Source: Jejubacter calystegiae
GTDB lineage: Bacteria > Pseudomonadota > Gammaproteobacteria > Enterobacterales > Enterobacteriaceae
Assembly: GCF_005671395.1 (NCBI RefSeq)
Contig: NZ_CP040428.1
Location: 124,001-188,000, forward strand
Direction: 5' to 3'
Length of the DNA: 64,000 nt
Position numbers and translations under genes: made by a program. The notes under the pieces were generated by a model that was given only the letters and a program-made list of their open reading frames with translations, was not told the origin of the DNA and ran no database searches. Shown one piece after another: positions 28,622 to 36,607 of the stretch; position 1 is the first letter of the stretch; every line of letters starts with the position of its first letter.

Positions 28622-29650
28622 TTAGCGCTGGACCTGGCGAGTAACCAGAGTCGGGAGCGTCCAGGCGCCACCGGGGCGAATCATCATGCAGCGGCCGGTA
28701 TCGCCATCCGAACTGGCGACGAAGCGCTGGCCGTTCCAGGTCCAGCTGGAAAAGCGTATACAATCGCCCAGTCCACGTCCCTTCTGATAAAGTTCGAGGC
28801 TTCCCTGCTGGTAAGACGTAGCGCCAGTGGTCACCAGCTGCACCGGTTCGTGGTTCTCGTTGTCGATAACAAACCAGATATCGCCGCTGTTATAGGCACC
28901 GCGCCAGCAGGATGCCCCCACCAGCCCATAGCGATCGTCCAGCCGGGCGAAATACCAGTGTTCACCCATCCATTCATCGTCGCAATCGCCGCTGGCCTCA
29001 ATGCGCGATATCAGATTCGGCTTTATCCGCGCGATCTCATCAGCCGTCATGGCGCGACTCTCTTTATCCGCCACCGGCGCTTTCGCGACAACGGTCGCGG
29101 GATTCGGCTGCCGTACGCCGGATTCATCTCGCGTACCTGGCCGAATCAGCGCGCCACGGGTACCCACCCTGCCCTGCAAGTCATCCATTTTGAGCAATAC
29201 CGCGCTGGATCCCGCTCCGGAAAGCGGATACGTACCGCGGGCATCACGAAAACCAATAGCGCTACCGCTATGCAACGCCGCCATAAAGGCGTCGAGCTGG
29301 CGCCCATTCATCAGCCAGGCGTCATCATCAGCGGGCTGTAACATTCCGAGTGACTGGTTCGCTACCATCAATTGCGGCGCATCGCCTGCGCTCTGCCCAT
29401 CTTCTGACTCAGCCAGCCGCACCCGATTGTCCAGCGGCGTACCTGGGCCCGCCTTACGCATCAACAATACGCTGGCAGCCTGCTCTGTCCCTTCCGGCGA
29501 ATAGCCTGCGGCGCGACAGGTCAGGGTGTTATCGCAGACCAGATCCCAGTCCTTATGGGAAAAGCTGCTGCCATCCGCCGCCACGGCCCGGGCGGCCGAC
29601 AACGCCAGACAGCACAGCGTAACTAAGCAAAGGTGATTCCTCACGATCAT
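28622..29650 (-). CDS. DUF1176 family exported protein
   Basis: A 342-residue protein with a signal peptide (MIVRNHLCLVTLCCLALSA, cleaved near AVA-A at about 22-24). The body is the DUF1176 domain seen in many enterobacterial periplasmic proteins; typical pieces are FSHKDWDLVCDNTLTCRAAGY near the mature start and ASCWRGAYNSGDIWFV and CIRFSSWTWNGQRF near the end. Several paired cysteines suggest disulfides. No function is established. The ATG at 29650 has AAGGAA upstream. It stands alone, divergent from the TetR gene. Confidence 0.82.
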   Translation of the reverse strand: MIVRNHLCLVTLCCLALSAARAVAADGSSFSHKDWDLVCDNTLTCRAAGYSPEGTEQAASVLLMRKAGPGTPLDNRVRLAESEDGQSAGDAPQLMVANQSLGMLQPADDDAWLMNGRQLDAFMAALHSGSAIGFRDARGTYPLSGAGSSAVLLKMDDLQGRVGTRGALIRPGTRDESGVRQPNPATVVAKAPVADKESRAMTADEIARIKPNLISRIEASGDCDDEWMGEHWYFARLDDRYGLVGASCWRGAYNSGDIWFVIDNENHEPVQLVTTGATSYQQGSLELYQKGRGLGDCIRFSSWTWNGQRFVASSDGDTGRCMMIRPGGAWTLPTLVTRQVQR

Positions 29651-29747
29651 GACAAATTCCTTAATAGCCAGAGTCACTCCCGGACCCGGAAGCGTTTGTC
29701 AGTATAGTCGGGCACGGCTTTACTCCCGGCGCTTTCTTTGCCATCAT

Positions 29748-29769
29748 TTAGGAAATGATCATTTTCTAA
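29748..29769. promoter_or_regulatory. TetR operator upstream of the regulator gene
   Basis: TTAGGAAATGATCATTTTCTAA is a 22-bp near-perfect palindrome centred on GATC, 12 bases before the TetR start codon. A second copy lies before the hydrolase gene. Confidence 0.8.
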
Positions 29770-29781
29770 TTTGGGAGCACC

Positions 29782-30384
29782 ATGGGTCAGTCACAGGTTA
29801 AAGAGCGTGGACGACCGCGGGAATTCGACACAGACAGCGCCCTGGATCAGGCGATGCTGGTTTTCCGCAACCGGGGCTATCACGCCGCCACGATAGGCGA
29901 CTTAAGCACCGCTATGGGCCTGACTTCGGGCAGTATCTATAAGGCCTTTAAGGATAAGCGTAATCTGTTTATTCAGGTTTTCGCCCGCTATTTGTCACAG
30001 CGCAGTGCAGCACTGCAGGCCCGACTGGCGCCTTTTGCCAGCGGCCGGGAGCGTATAGCCGAATGGCTGCGCTTTTATCTGGAATCCGCAGCAGATCTGG
30101 AAGGACAGCGCGGCTGTCTGGTGGTAGGCAGCACCGTGGAATCCCAGGCGCTGGATGAAGAACTGGCCGGCCTGGCGCGCCAGGCCGTCATGCGCAACCG
30201 GGCATTTATTGGCGAAATGATTCGCGAAGGCCAGCGCGATGGCTCGATCGCAGCCGGTATCGATCCGGCACTGACGGCCGATCTGCTGCTCTGCCTGACT
30301 CTGGGAATGCGCGTTATGGGCAAGGTGACGGAAATTCGCGATGGCAATGCCGCCATCGCTCAGATCATGAAGCTGCTCGACTAA
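29782..30384 (+). CDS. TetR-family regulator of the adjacent hydrolase
   Basis: TetR-type regulator of 200 residues. The helix-turn-helix core NRGYHAATIGDLSTAMGLTSGSIYKAFKDKRNLF lies at about residues 31-64, after a basic GRPREFD lead. The C-terminal domain (YLESAADLEGQRGCLVVGSTVE) is of the AcrR-C/NemR-like type, whose members often sense electrophiles; the cysteine in RGCLV is a candidate sensor. Matching palindromes flank the gene at both ends, so it probably represses itself and the downstream alpha/beta hydrolase. The inducing compound is not known. Confidence 0.85.
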   Translation: MGQSQVKERGRPREFDTDSALDQAMLVFRNRGYHAATIGDLSTAMGLTSGSIYKAFKDKRNLFIQVFARYLSQRSAALQARLAPFASGRERIAEWLRFYLESAADLEGQRGCLVVGSTVESQALDEELAGLARQAVMRNRAFIGEMIREGQRDGSIAAGIDPALTADLLLCLTLGMRVMGKVTEIRDGNAAIAQIMKLLD

Positions 30385-30397
30385 AAATTTTACCCAT

Positions 30398-30419
30398 TTA
30401 GGAATTGATCATTTCCTAA
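30398..30419. promoter_or_regulatory. Second TetR operator, before the hydrolase
   Basis: TTAGGAATTGATCATTTCCTAA shares the centre and arms of the operator at 29748-29769 and lies 23 bases before the hydrolase start codon. Confidence 0.8.
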
Positions 30420-30442
30420 ATATCACAACGGGAGAAATCACC

Positions 30443-31351
30443 ATGCCAACAAACACGTTAAACAACGGCCCTGCATCGCGCCCGGTGGCGTCGCTTCCCG
30501 GCTTTGAACATCGTTACGCTACCGTCGATGGCCTGCGGCTCCACTACGTGGCTGGCGGCAATGAAGAAGGCGCTACCCTGGTGCTGTTCGCCGGTTTTCC
30601 GCAAAGCTGGTACGCCTGGCATAAGGTCATGAAAGCGCTGGCCTCACGCTTTTATATTATCGCGCCGGACCTGCCGGGACAGGGGGATTCCGATAAACCG
30701 CTGGATGGCTACGATACCCTGACCCTGGCCGATAAGGCCCATGGCCTGCTGGCGCAACTGGGCGTGCACCGCTACTATCTGGCCGGGCACGACGTTGGCG
30801 CCTGGGTCGCCTGGCCTTTTGCCAACCGCTATCGCGATGAAGTGAAACGCCTGGCGTTACTTGATGCCGGTATTCCCGGCATTACCCTGCCGGACGCGCT
30901 GCCACTGTCCCCCGATAAAGCCTGGAAGACATGGCACTTTGCGTTCCACATGATCGCCGATCTGCCGGAAGCCCTGATAAGCGGGCGCGAACGGCTCTAT
31001 CTCGACTGGTTCCTGCGCCGCAAAACAGCCTTTCCGGACGCTTTCTCAGAACAGGATATCGATGAGTATCTGCGGGTATTTACCACCAGCGGCGGCCTGC
31101 GGGCGGGGCTGGCTTACTATCGGGCCGCCGATCTTTCCGCCCGCCAGAACCGCGAGCTACAGCAGGCGGGCCCCCTTAACGTGCCGGTACTGGCTCTTAG
31201 CTCCGATCAGGGTTCGATTCCCGATATGGCGGCACCGCTGCGCCCCTTCGTGACCAGGATAGAAGGACAGACCATCGCCCACTGCGGCCACTTTATTCCG
31301 GAAGAACAACCCCTGGCCACCGCCCGGGCATTAAGCGACTTCTTTATCTGA
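30443..31351 (+). CDS. Alpha/beta hydrolase, epoxide hydrolase/dehalogenase-like
   Basis: Hydrolase of 302 residues with the alpha/beta fold. The nucleophile is aspartate in AGHDVGAWVAW (about residues 113-123), and the oxyanion region is FAGFPQSWYAWHKV; the aspartate nucleophile is typical of epoxide hydrolases and haloacid dehalogenases. The catalytic histidine is in IAHCGHFIPEEQPL near the C terminus. There is no signal peptide. The partner TetR gene and twin operators indicate substrate-induced expression. Probably detoxifies a small reactive compound; the substrate cannot be read from sequence. Confidence 0.85.
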   Translation: MPTNTLNNGPASRPVASLPGFEHRYATVDGLRLHYVAGGNEEGATLVLFAGFPQSWYAWHKVMKALASRFYIIAPDLPGQGDSDKPLDGYDTLTLADKAHGLLAQLGVHRYYLAGHDVGAWVAWPFANRYRDEVKRLALLDAGIPGITLPDALPLSPDKAWKTWHFAFHMIADLPEALISGRERLYLDWFLRRKTAFPDAFSEQDIDEYLRVFTTSGGLRAGLAYYRAADLSARQNRELQQAGPLNVPVLALSSDQGSIPDMAAPLRPFVTRIEGQTIAHCGHFIPEEQPLATARALSDFFI

Positions 31352-31355
31352 AAAC

Positions 31356-31390
31356 AAAGCCCCCATCTGCCGGAGCAGTATGGGGGCTTT
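31356..31390. terminator. Bidirectional terminator, hydrolase and metQ-like gene
   Basis: Perfect 11-bp stem AAAGCCCCCAT/ATGGGGGCTTT with a 13-base loop, between two convergent genes. Confidence 0.85.
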
Positions 31391-31408
31391 ACTGGAAACG
31401 CCAGCCGG

Positions 31409-32206
31409 TTACCAGCCCTTTATGGCATCCCCTTTGTAGATCTCTTCGGTCTTTTTCACCACTTCATCAGAGCGAAACGCCTCAACCAGCTTCGCCAGTC
31501 GCGGATCGTCTTTATCTTCGCTCCGCGCCACCATCACGTTGACATAAGGCGAGGCTTTATCTTCCATAAACAGGCCGTCACGGGTGGCGGAAAGCCCAAT
31601 TTGCGAGGCGAAGTTGTTGTTAATAATCGATAAATAGACGTTGCCGTCATCCAGCGTCCGGGTCAACTGCGGAGTATCCACTTCCACAAACTTCAGATGC
31701 TTAGGATTGACAGTAATGTCCAGGGTCGTGGGCAGGAAGCCAACATCCTCTTTCAGCTTAATCAGCCCTTTCGCTTCCAGCAGCAGCAGACTACGCCCCA
31801 GAGTCGTGGCTTCGTTGGAGATAGTCACCGTCGCGCCGTCCGGCAGCTCAGACAGGTTTTTCAGTTTCTTCGAATAGCCTGCGATGGGGTAAACGAAGGT
31901 GTTGGTCAGGATCGCGAACTGATAGCCGCGCTCTTTCGACTGATCCTCCAGGTAAGGAATGCTCTGGAAGGCGTTGGCGTCCACGTCTTTATTACGCAGC
32001 GCCTCGTTGGGCAACACGTAATCATTAAAGGAGACGACTTCGACATCCAGTTGATATTTTTCATGAGCGACTTTTTTCACCACATCCCAGATGGCCTGGT
32101 CCGGACCGGTGTTAATCGCCACTTTTACTTTACTGTCATCGTCCTGAGAGCAGGCGGTCAACAACAGGCAGGCGCCAGCCAGCAGGGCGGCTACAATTTT
32201 TTTCAT
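31409..32206 (-). CDS. MetQ/NlpA-family substrate-binding lipoprotein
   Basis: Inner-membrane lipoprotein of 265 residues that binds methionine or a relative for an ABC importer. The lipobox is LLTACSQ (cysteine at about residue 19). The body has NlpA-family features: KVAINTGPDQAIWDVVKKVA, the YLPNEAL-like VSFNDYVLPNEALRNKDVDANAFQ, and the C-terminal VEAFRSDEVVKK. No permease or ATPase lies beside it, so it is an orphan that may feed MetNI encoded elsewhere. I cannot tell whether it is the methionine protein MetQ or the paralogue NlpA. Confidence 0.85.
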   Translation of the reverse strand: MKKIVAALLAGACLLLTACSQDDDSKVKVAINTGPDQAIWDVVKKVAHEKYQLDVEVVSFNDYVLPNEALRNKDVDANAFQSIPYLEDQSKERGYQFAILTNTFVYPIAGYSKKLKNLSELPDGATVTISNEATTLGRSLLLLEAKGLIKLKEDVGFLPTTLDITVNPKHLKFVEVDTPQLTRTLDDGNVYLSIINNNFASQIGLSATRDGLFMEDKASPYVNVMVARSEDKDDPRLAKLVEAFRSDEVVKKTEEIYKGDAIKGW

Positions 32207-32320
32207 CTTAAAATTCCTTTTAATTCACAATGATAAATAATAATGATGCCATCCATTGGAGCACAGCCCTGCATAATGAGGAAATACCGTTATTGAATAA
32301 CCATATACCCATCCAGACGT

Positions 32321-35300
32321 CTATTCACATAAAAGCACCTGAGGCGCCTCGCTACGCGCCTGCCACCAGGTGCGCCAGTACCCGGCCACAATATCCGGAT
32401 GGAAGCGCGCCGCGCTTAGCCGCGCCTGCTGGCGCATCCGGGACTGTTGCTCAGGATGGGTCAGCACCTCAATAAGCGCGTCGGCCAGCGCCTGTTCATC
32501 GCCATCCGGCACCAGGCGGCCGCAGTCGAAGTCGGCCAGCAGATCGCGCGGACCATACTTCACCGCCATACTGACCAACGGCGTCCCGTAACTTAGCGCC
32601 TCCAGACCGAACTGCGACTGCCCTTCCTGGTCGGAGCAGAGCACCGCGCAGCAGCTTTCGCTATGGAGCCGGGCGATGTCATCGGTAAAACCGTGGATCT
32701 TTATCGACGCCTCCAGCCCCAGTTGCGCCACCTGCCGCACCAGCCCCTGACGCAACGGACCGGCGCCCCAGGTGTGTAACTCCGCATCCGGCACCGCCTG
32801 TAGCACTCGCTGAAACACCCTGACCAGCAGATCGTGACGTTTTTCTGCCGAATAGCGCGCCATATAGAGCACCCGCCGGTTATCCCTGTTAGTGGGTGTA
32901 ATACCAGCCAATGGAGCCTCATTCGGGATTATTCGCAGCATCTCGGGTTTTACGCCATCGCGTACCAGATCGTCATGCTGTTCCCGGGTCAGCACCAGAA
33001 TTTGATCGACCGGCGCTTCCGCCACCAGCAGGTGCGCGTAGGACTGCTTCAATTTCCCATTGCGCAAACGGTGGGTATTATGAATAACCGACGTCACCGT
33101 GGCGTTAAAACGCGACCTGGGATCGGATAAGACAAAATCACGCCACGGCAGATTTTTATCGACGATAAAGTGCCAGCGCACCTCAGGCGCCAGAGTGGCA
33201 TTCAGCGCCGCCGCCAGCCAGGCCGACTCGCTCAGGAAGCTGACCATGCCGCTTCCGGTCTGGTGCCAGTCGATGCGCGTCAGCACCGAACGATCGTTAC
33301 GGCTCTGATAGTGTTTCAGCAGCAGCGCCTGACTGTGGCCGTCCACAAAAACCTCCAGCGCCAGGCGCTGCGGAGCGTCCTTATGGGCAAACTGCAAACG
33401 ATACAGACCACCATCGCTGCGGGTACGGTTCAGTAGCGGCCCGGGCACCTGCCAGGGCAGCGCCGATAGTTCCCCGCGATCGCGCATCGCCAGCAGTCCG
33501 TCGTAAATCGACATTACCCGTACGCCCTGCGGCAGTCGGCCACTCTCTTTAAACTGCGCCACCGTCTGCCCCAGCGCCGGATTCCACGCCGACGTCATAA
33601 TGCACGGCGTCTGCCCCAGCCGTTCAACGAACAGCCTGGCGCGCCGCGCCATCGCCACTTCGATGCCGTTGCCGACATTACGCAAGTTTTCCCCCAGAAA
33701 CATAATCTGGGTGGCGGACCATGGCGTTAATGCCACCGGCTGGCGCTGACTGCGTCGCAGCCAGGTCAGATAAGCGACATAGCCCGACAGATAGTGCTCC
33801 ACATCGTCGATCCGCACCCGATAGCCGTGATGACGAATGAAAAAGCTGCCAACAATGCGCCGGGGTCGTTTGAAATACATCGCCAGTTCCGGCCAGAAGA
33901 AGCCGTTCAGCAAGTAGCGCGCCCGGGTTTCCAGCGCCCGGTTAAATTTAGCGAGGTCGAAATCCGCCAGCAGCCCACGATGAGGAGAATTCGCCAGTCG
34001 GGTCAGGGTCTGTTGCGCCGCCATCATCAGTTCCAGCAGCGTGGGATAGGTGGTCACCCGCTCGGCAACAAAATCGAGGTGATCGCGGACGTTGTCCAGA
34101 GCAAAGCGGAAATACTTCTCTTCCGGGCAGTAGATCGTCAGCTCATTAATACAGTAGCCCAGCCAGTGATCGTGGGCGCGCCAGTGCTCCTTAACGATAA
34201 AATGATCCACCGCTTTTTTAACGCGATCCAGCCAGCGGGCTTCGGCGGTCAGGCTGTACAGACGCATCAGCGCAAAGGCCGCTTCGCCATCGTAATAGAT
34301 AATGCGATGAGCCTCTTTGAGCGACAGATCCGCCGCATTCAGCACGTGCACAAAGCCGCCGCTGTGCGGATCCTGCATAAAAGCAATGCCTTCCGCCAGC
34401 CGGTTCATCTGCTCCAGATAGCGGGTTTCGCCGGTGACTTCACTGTACTTCGCCAGCGCCAGGATCGCCACGGCGTTAGCGCCGAGTTTAATTTCATCAC
34501 CGACATCCACCACAAAGTCGGCGCTGCCGCCGTCAGGCAATGAAAAATTCTGAATCAGTTGTCCGGTTAAATAGTCCAGCGCCCGCTCAATGGCCGCTTT
34601 ATGTTCCGGATTACGCGTCAGTGACCAGCCATCGATCAGCGCCCAGGTACTGCTGGCGTGACGCAGGGCATTATAGGTACCAATTCGCCGGTCGAAACAG
34701 GGGAACCAGCCGTACTCATACTTGCCTTGCGCCAGTACCTGGCGGGCCAGGAAATCGCAGCCCTGAGTAATGGCCTGCGGCAACGCCGTCTGCTGCCAGT
34801 TTTCTACCTGCCGGAAACCGGAATAACGGCCCTGCGAAGTGAGTTCCCATACCTGGCGGCCATCGGTAAACAGGCCGCAGGTGGTAAAGCGCCACAGCGT
34901 TTCGCTGTCGCTTTCGGGCCAGCTTAGCGCTTCGCCAAAGCGCTGTTCGCCGTAGCGCGCCAGATTACCGGCATTGGGCGTGGCGACCGGAATCTTGCCG
35001 TCGTAGAGAATAGCGTTGGCGTTGATTTCCATTTCCAGCAGCGCCCGGGAGAATTGCGCGTCAAAACTCAGGCCAAAGCGGAAGTAATTACGCTTGGTAC
35101 GCGCCAGTTTTTCCTTAAGCTGACCCCAGTTCAGAGGCTCAATCTTGTTCACCACCTCCACCCGCAGCCAGCAGGGCTCCACCTGTGATTTATGGCGCTG
35201 TTTTTGCAACGCCTGAGCGCCAGCCAGCCAGGCTTCGGGAAAGCTGCGTCCCCGTGCCGTTACCACCCGGGCACGGCTTTCCGGTGACCCCAAGCTAAAA

Positions 35301-35386
35301 AACAGCGTCCAGCCATCGCCTTGCTTTTCTGGCACCAGGGTCTGCGCCTGCGGCCAGGCGCGCTCTAATAAATGACTTAAAGACAT
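32321..35386 (-). CDS. Large GT4 glycosyltransferase fused to an alpha/alpha-barrel domain
   Basis: A 1,021-residue cytosolic protein without a signal peptide. Residues about 190-560 look like a six-hairpin (alpha/alpha) toroid: RHASSTWALIDGW, GANAVAILALAKYSEVTGE and YYDGEAAFALMRLYSLT are repeat-like helical pairs. From about 585 it resembles Gtf1/GtfA/SdgB-type transferases (VGNGIEVAMARRARLF, then VIHNTHRL). The C-terminal GT4 lobe has YMARYSAEKRHDLL and the catalytic E-X7-E (E921-E929) in DQEGQSQFGLEALSYG. It closes an operon of a Ser-Asp repeat adhesin and its exporter, so I infer O-glycosylation of those serines. The second ATG (35386) was chosen, with GGGAGG six bases ahead. Sugar and acceptor are not proven. 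Confidence 0.8.
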   Translation of the reverse strand: MSLSHLLERAWPQAQTLVPEKQGDGWTLFFSLGSPESRARVVTARGRSFPEAWLAGAQALQKQRHKSQVEPCWLRVEVVNKIEPLNWGQLKEKLARTKRNYFRFGLSFDAQFSRALLEMEINANAILYDGKIPVATPNAGNLARYGEQRFGEALSWPESDSETLWRFTTCGLFTDGRQVWELTSQGRYSGFRQVENWQQTALPQAITQGCDFLARQVLAQGKYEYGWFPCFDRRIGTYNALRHASSTWALIDGWSLTRNPEHKAAIERALDYLTGQLIQNFSLPDGGSADFVVDVGDEIKLGANAVAILALAKYSEVTGETRYLEQMNRLAEGIAFMQDPHSGGFVHVLNAADLSLKEAHRIIYYDGEAAFALMRLYSLTAEARWLDRVKKAVDHFIVKEHWRAHDHWLGYCINELTIYCPEEKYFRFALDNVRDHLDFVAERVTTYPTLLELMMAAQQTLTRLANSPHRGLLADFDLAKFNRALETRARYLLNGFFWPELAMYFKRPRRIVGSFFIRHHGYRVRIDDVEHYLSGYVAYLTWLRRSQRQPVALTPWSATQIMFLGENLRNVGNGIEVAMARRARLFVERLGQTPCIMTSAWNPALGQTVAQFKESGRLPQGVRVMSIYDGLLAMRDRGELSALPWQVPGPLLNRTRSDGGLYRLQFAHKDAPQRLALEVFVDGHSQALLLKHYQSRNDRSVLTRIDWHQTGSGMVSFLSESAWLAAALNATLAPEVRWHFIVDKNLPWRDFVLSDPRSRFNATVTSVIHNTHRLRNGKLKQSYAHLLVAEAPVDQILVLTREQHDDLVRDGVKPEMLRIIPNEAPLAGITPTNRDNRRVLYMARYSAEKRHDLLVRVFQRVLQAVPDAELHTWGAGPLRQGLVRQVAQLGLEASIKIHGFTDDIARLHSESCCAVLCSDQEGQSQFGLEALSYGTPLVSMAVKYGPRDLLADFDCGRLVPDGDEQALADALIEVLTHPEQQSRMRQQARLSAARFHPDIVAGYWRTWWQARSEAPQVLLCE

Positions 35387-35404
35387 TGCCATCCTCCCGG
35401 AAAA

Positions 35405-36607
35405 TTAGCGTTCCCGCAGTGCTTCTTTGGCGCGGTTAAAGGGTTTAATCAGATAATCCAGCACCGTTTTCTCGCCAGTCTTGATATCCACGTTGGCGAT
35501 CATACCCGGTACGATCGAAAAGCGTTTGCCTGCTTTGTTGTGCAAAAAGTCGTGATCAGTACGAATAAAGACACGGTAATAGTAGATTTCCGGTTTGGCC
35601 TCGTCCTGTATAGTGTCCGGCGAAATGCTCTCTACCTGCCCTTCCAGACCACCGTAGATGGCGTAGTCATAGGCGGTGATTTTCACCAACGCCTTCTGCC
35701 CCGGGTGAATAAACGCAATGTCGCGCGGCGACAAACGCGTCTCGATCAACAATCTATCGTCGATCGGCACAATCTCCATCAGTTCGCCGTTAGGCGGAAT
35801 CACGCCACCAATAGTGTTTACTTTAATATTTTTCACAATGCCGCGCACCGGCGAAGTCACCGTCATTCGCCGCAGGGAGTCGGCTCGTCCCTTAATAACT
35901 TCCGATAACGTGCTGGATTCGGCATTAGCTTTGGACAGTTCCTCCCGGGCCTGAACCAGATACTGGGAACGCAAATCCAGCATCTTCAGTTGCAGATCCG
36001 CCTTCTGACGCTGAAGTCGCAGAGCGTCCACATTGCTGGCAGCGCCGGTGTTCACCAGACGCTGGGTGATCTCCAGCTCCCGGCTTACCGACGCCAGAGA
36101 CGCCTTAATCTGAGTCAGCGAGTCGGCATACTGACTACGTCTGGCGTGATACAAGCGGCTCTCTGCGGAAATGAGCTGCGGAGAGTCCTTAAGCGCTTCC
36201 GGGAAGGTCAGTGGAAGATCGTTCACTTCGGCATACAGGCGAGCGCTGGCGGCCAGCGCCGCCCGATAGCGGGCCTCGCTCTCCCCTACGTTGGATTGCG
36301 AACGGGTCGGATCCAGCCGGGCGATTATCTGACCGGCCTGAACCCGCTGCCCCTCTTTTACCCCCAACGCCACCAGAATGCCGCCGTCCAGTGACTGAAT
36401 CACCTGCTCGCGTGTGCTGGGAATCACCTTCCCGGTTCCGGTGGACACTTCGTCCAGAGTGCCGAACCACGCCCAGACCAGAGTCACCAACAACAGCAGC
36501 GCAATTACCACCACCACCCGTTGGGAGCGGGACAGCGCGCCATCATCCATGTCGCTATCCACTCCGGCCAGCAGCGGCAGCGCCTGTTCAGGCTGACTGT
36601 TTTTCAT
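35405..36607 (-). CDS. Type I secretion membrane-fusion protein (HlyD family)
   Basis: Periplasmic adaptor of 400 residues that links the ABC exporter to the outer-membrane channel. One transmembrane helix (VVVVIALLLLVTLVWAWFGTL) lies at about residues 31-51, after a short cytoplasmic tail. A lipoyl/biotinyl-like half (IPSTREQVIQSLDGGILVALGVKEGQRVQAGQII) follows, then coiled-coil helices (about 130-230) and the second beta half (PVRGIVKNIKVNTIGGVI). The start overlaps the ABC gene by 20 bases, with GGAGG upstream. Part of a dedicated secretion set for the adhesin. Confidence 0.92.
   Translation of the reverse strand: MKNSQPEQALPLLAGVDSDMDDGALSRSQRVVVVIALLLLVTLVWAWFGTLDEVSTGTGKVIPSTREQVIQSLDGGILVALGVKEGQRVQAGQIIARLDPTRSQSNVGESEARYRAALAASARLYAEVNDLPLTFPEALKDSPQLISAESRLYHARRSQYADSLTQIKASLASVSRELEITQRLVNTGAASNVDALRLQRQKADLQLKMLDLRSQYLVQAREELSKANAESSTLSEVIKGRADSLRRMTVTSPVRGIVKNIKVNTIGGVIPPNGELMEIVPIDDRLLIETRLSPRDIAFIHPGQKALVKITAYDYAIYGGLEGQVESISPDTIQDEAKPEIYYYRVFIRTDHDFLHNKAGKRFSIVPGMIANVDIKTGEKTVLDYLIKPFNRAKEALRER

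Noticed and set aside
33794..34543. 249-codon plus-strand frame opposite the glycosyltransferase
   Set aside because: Shadow frame; composition follows the complementary strand of the real gene.
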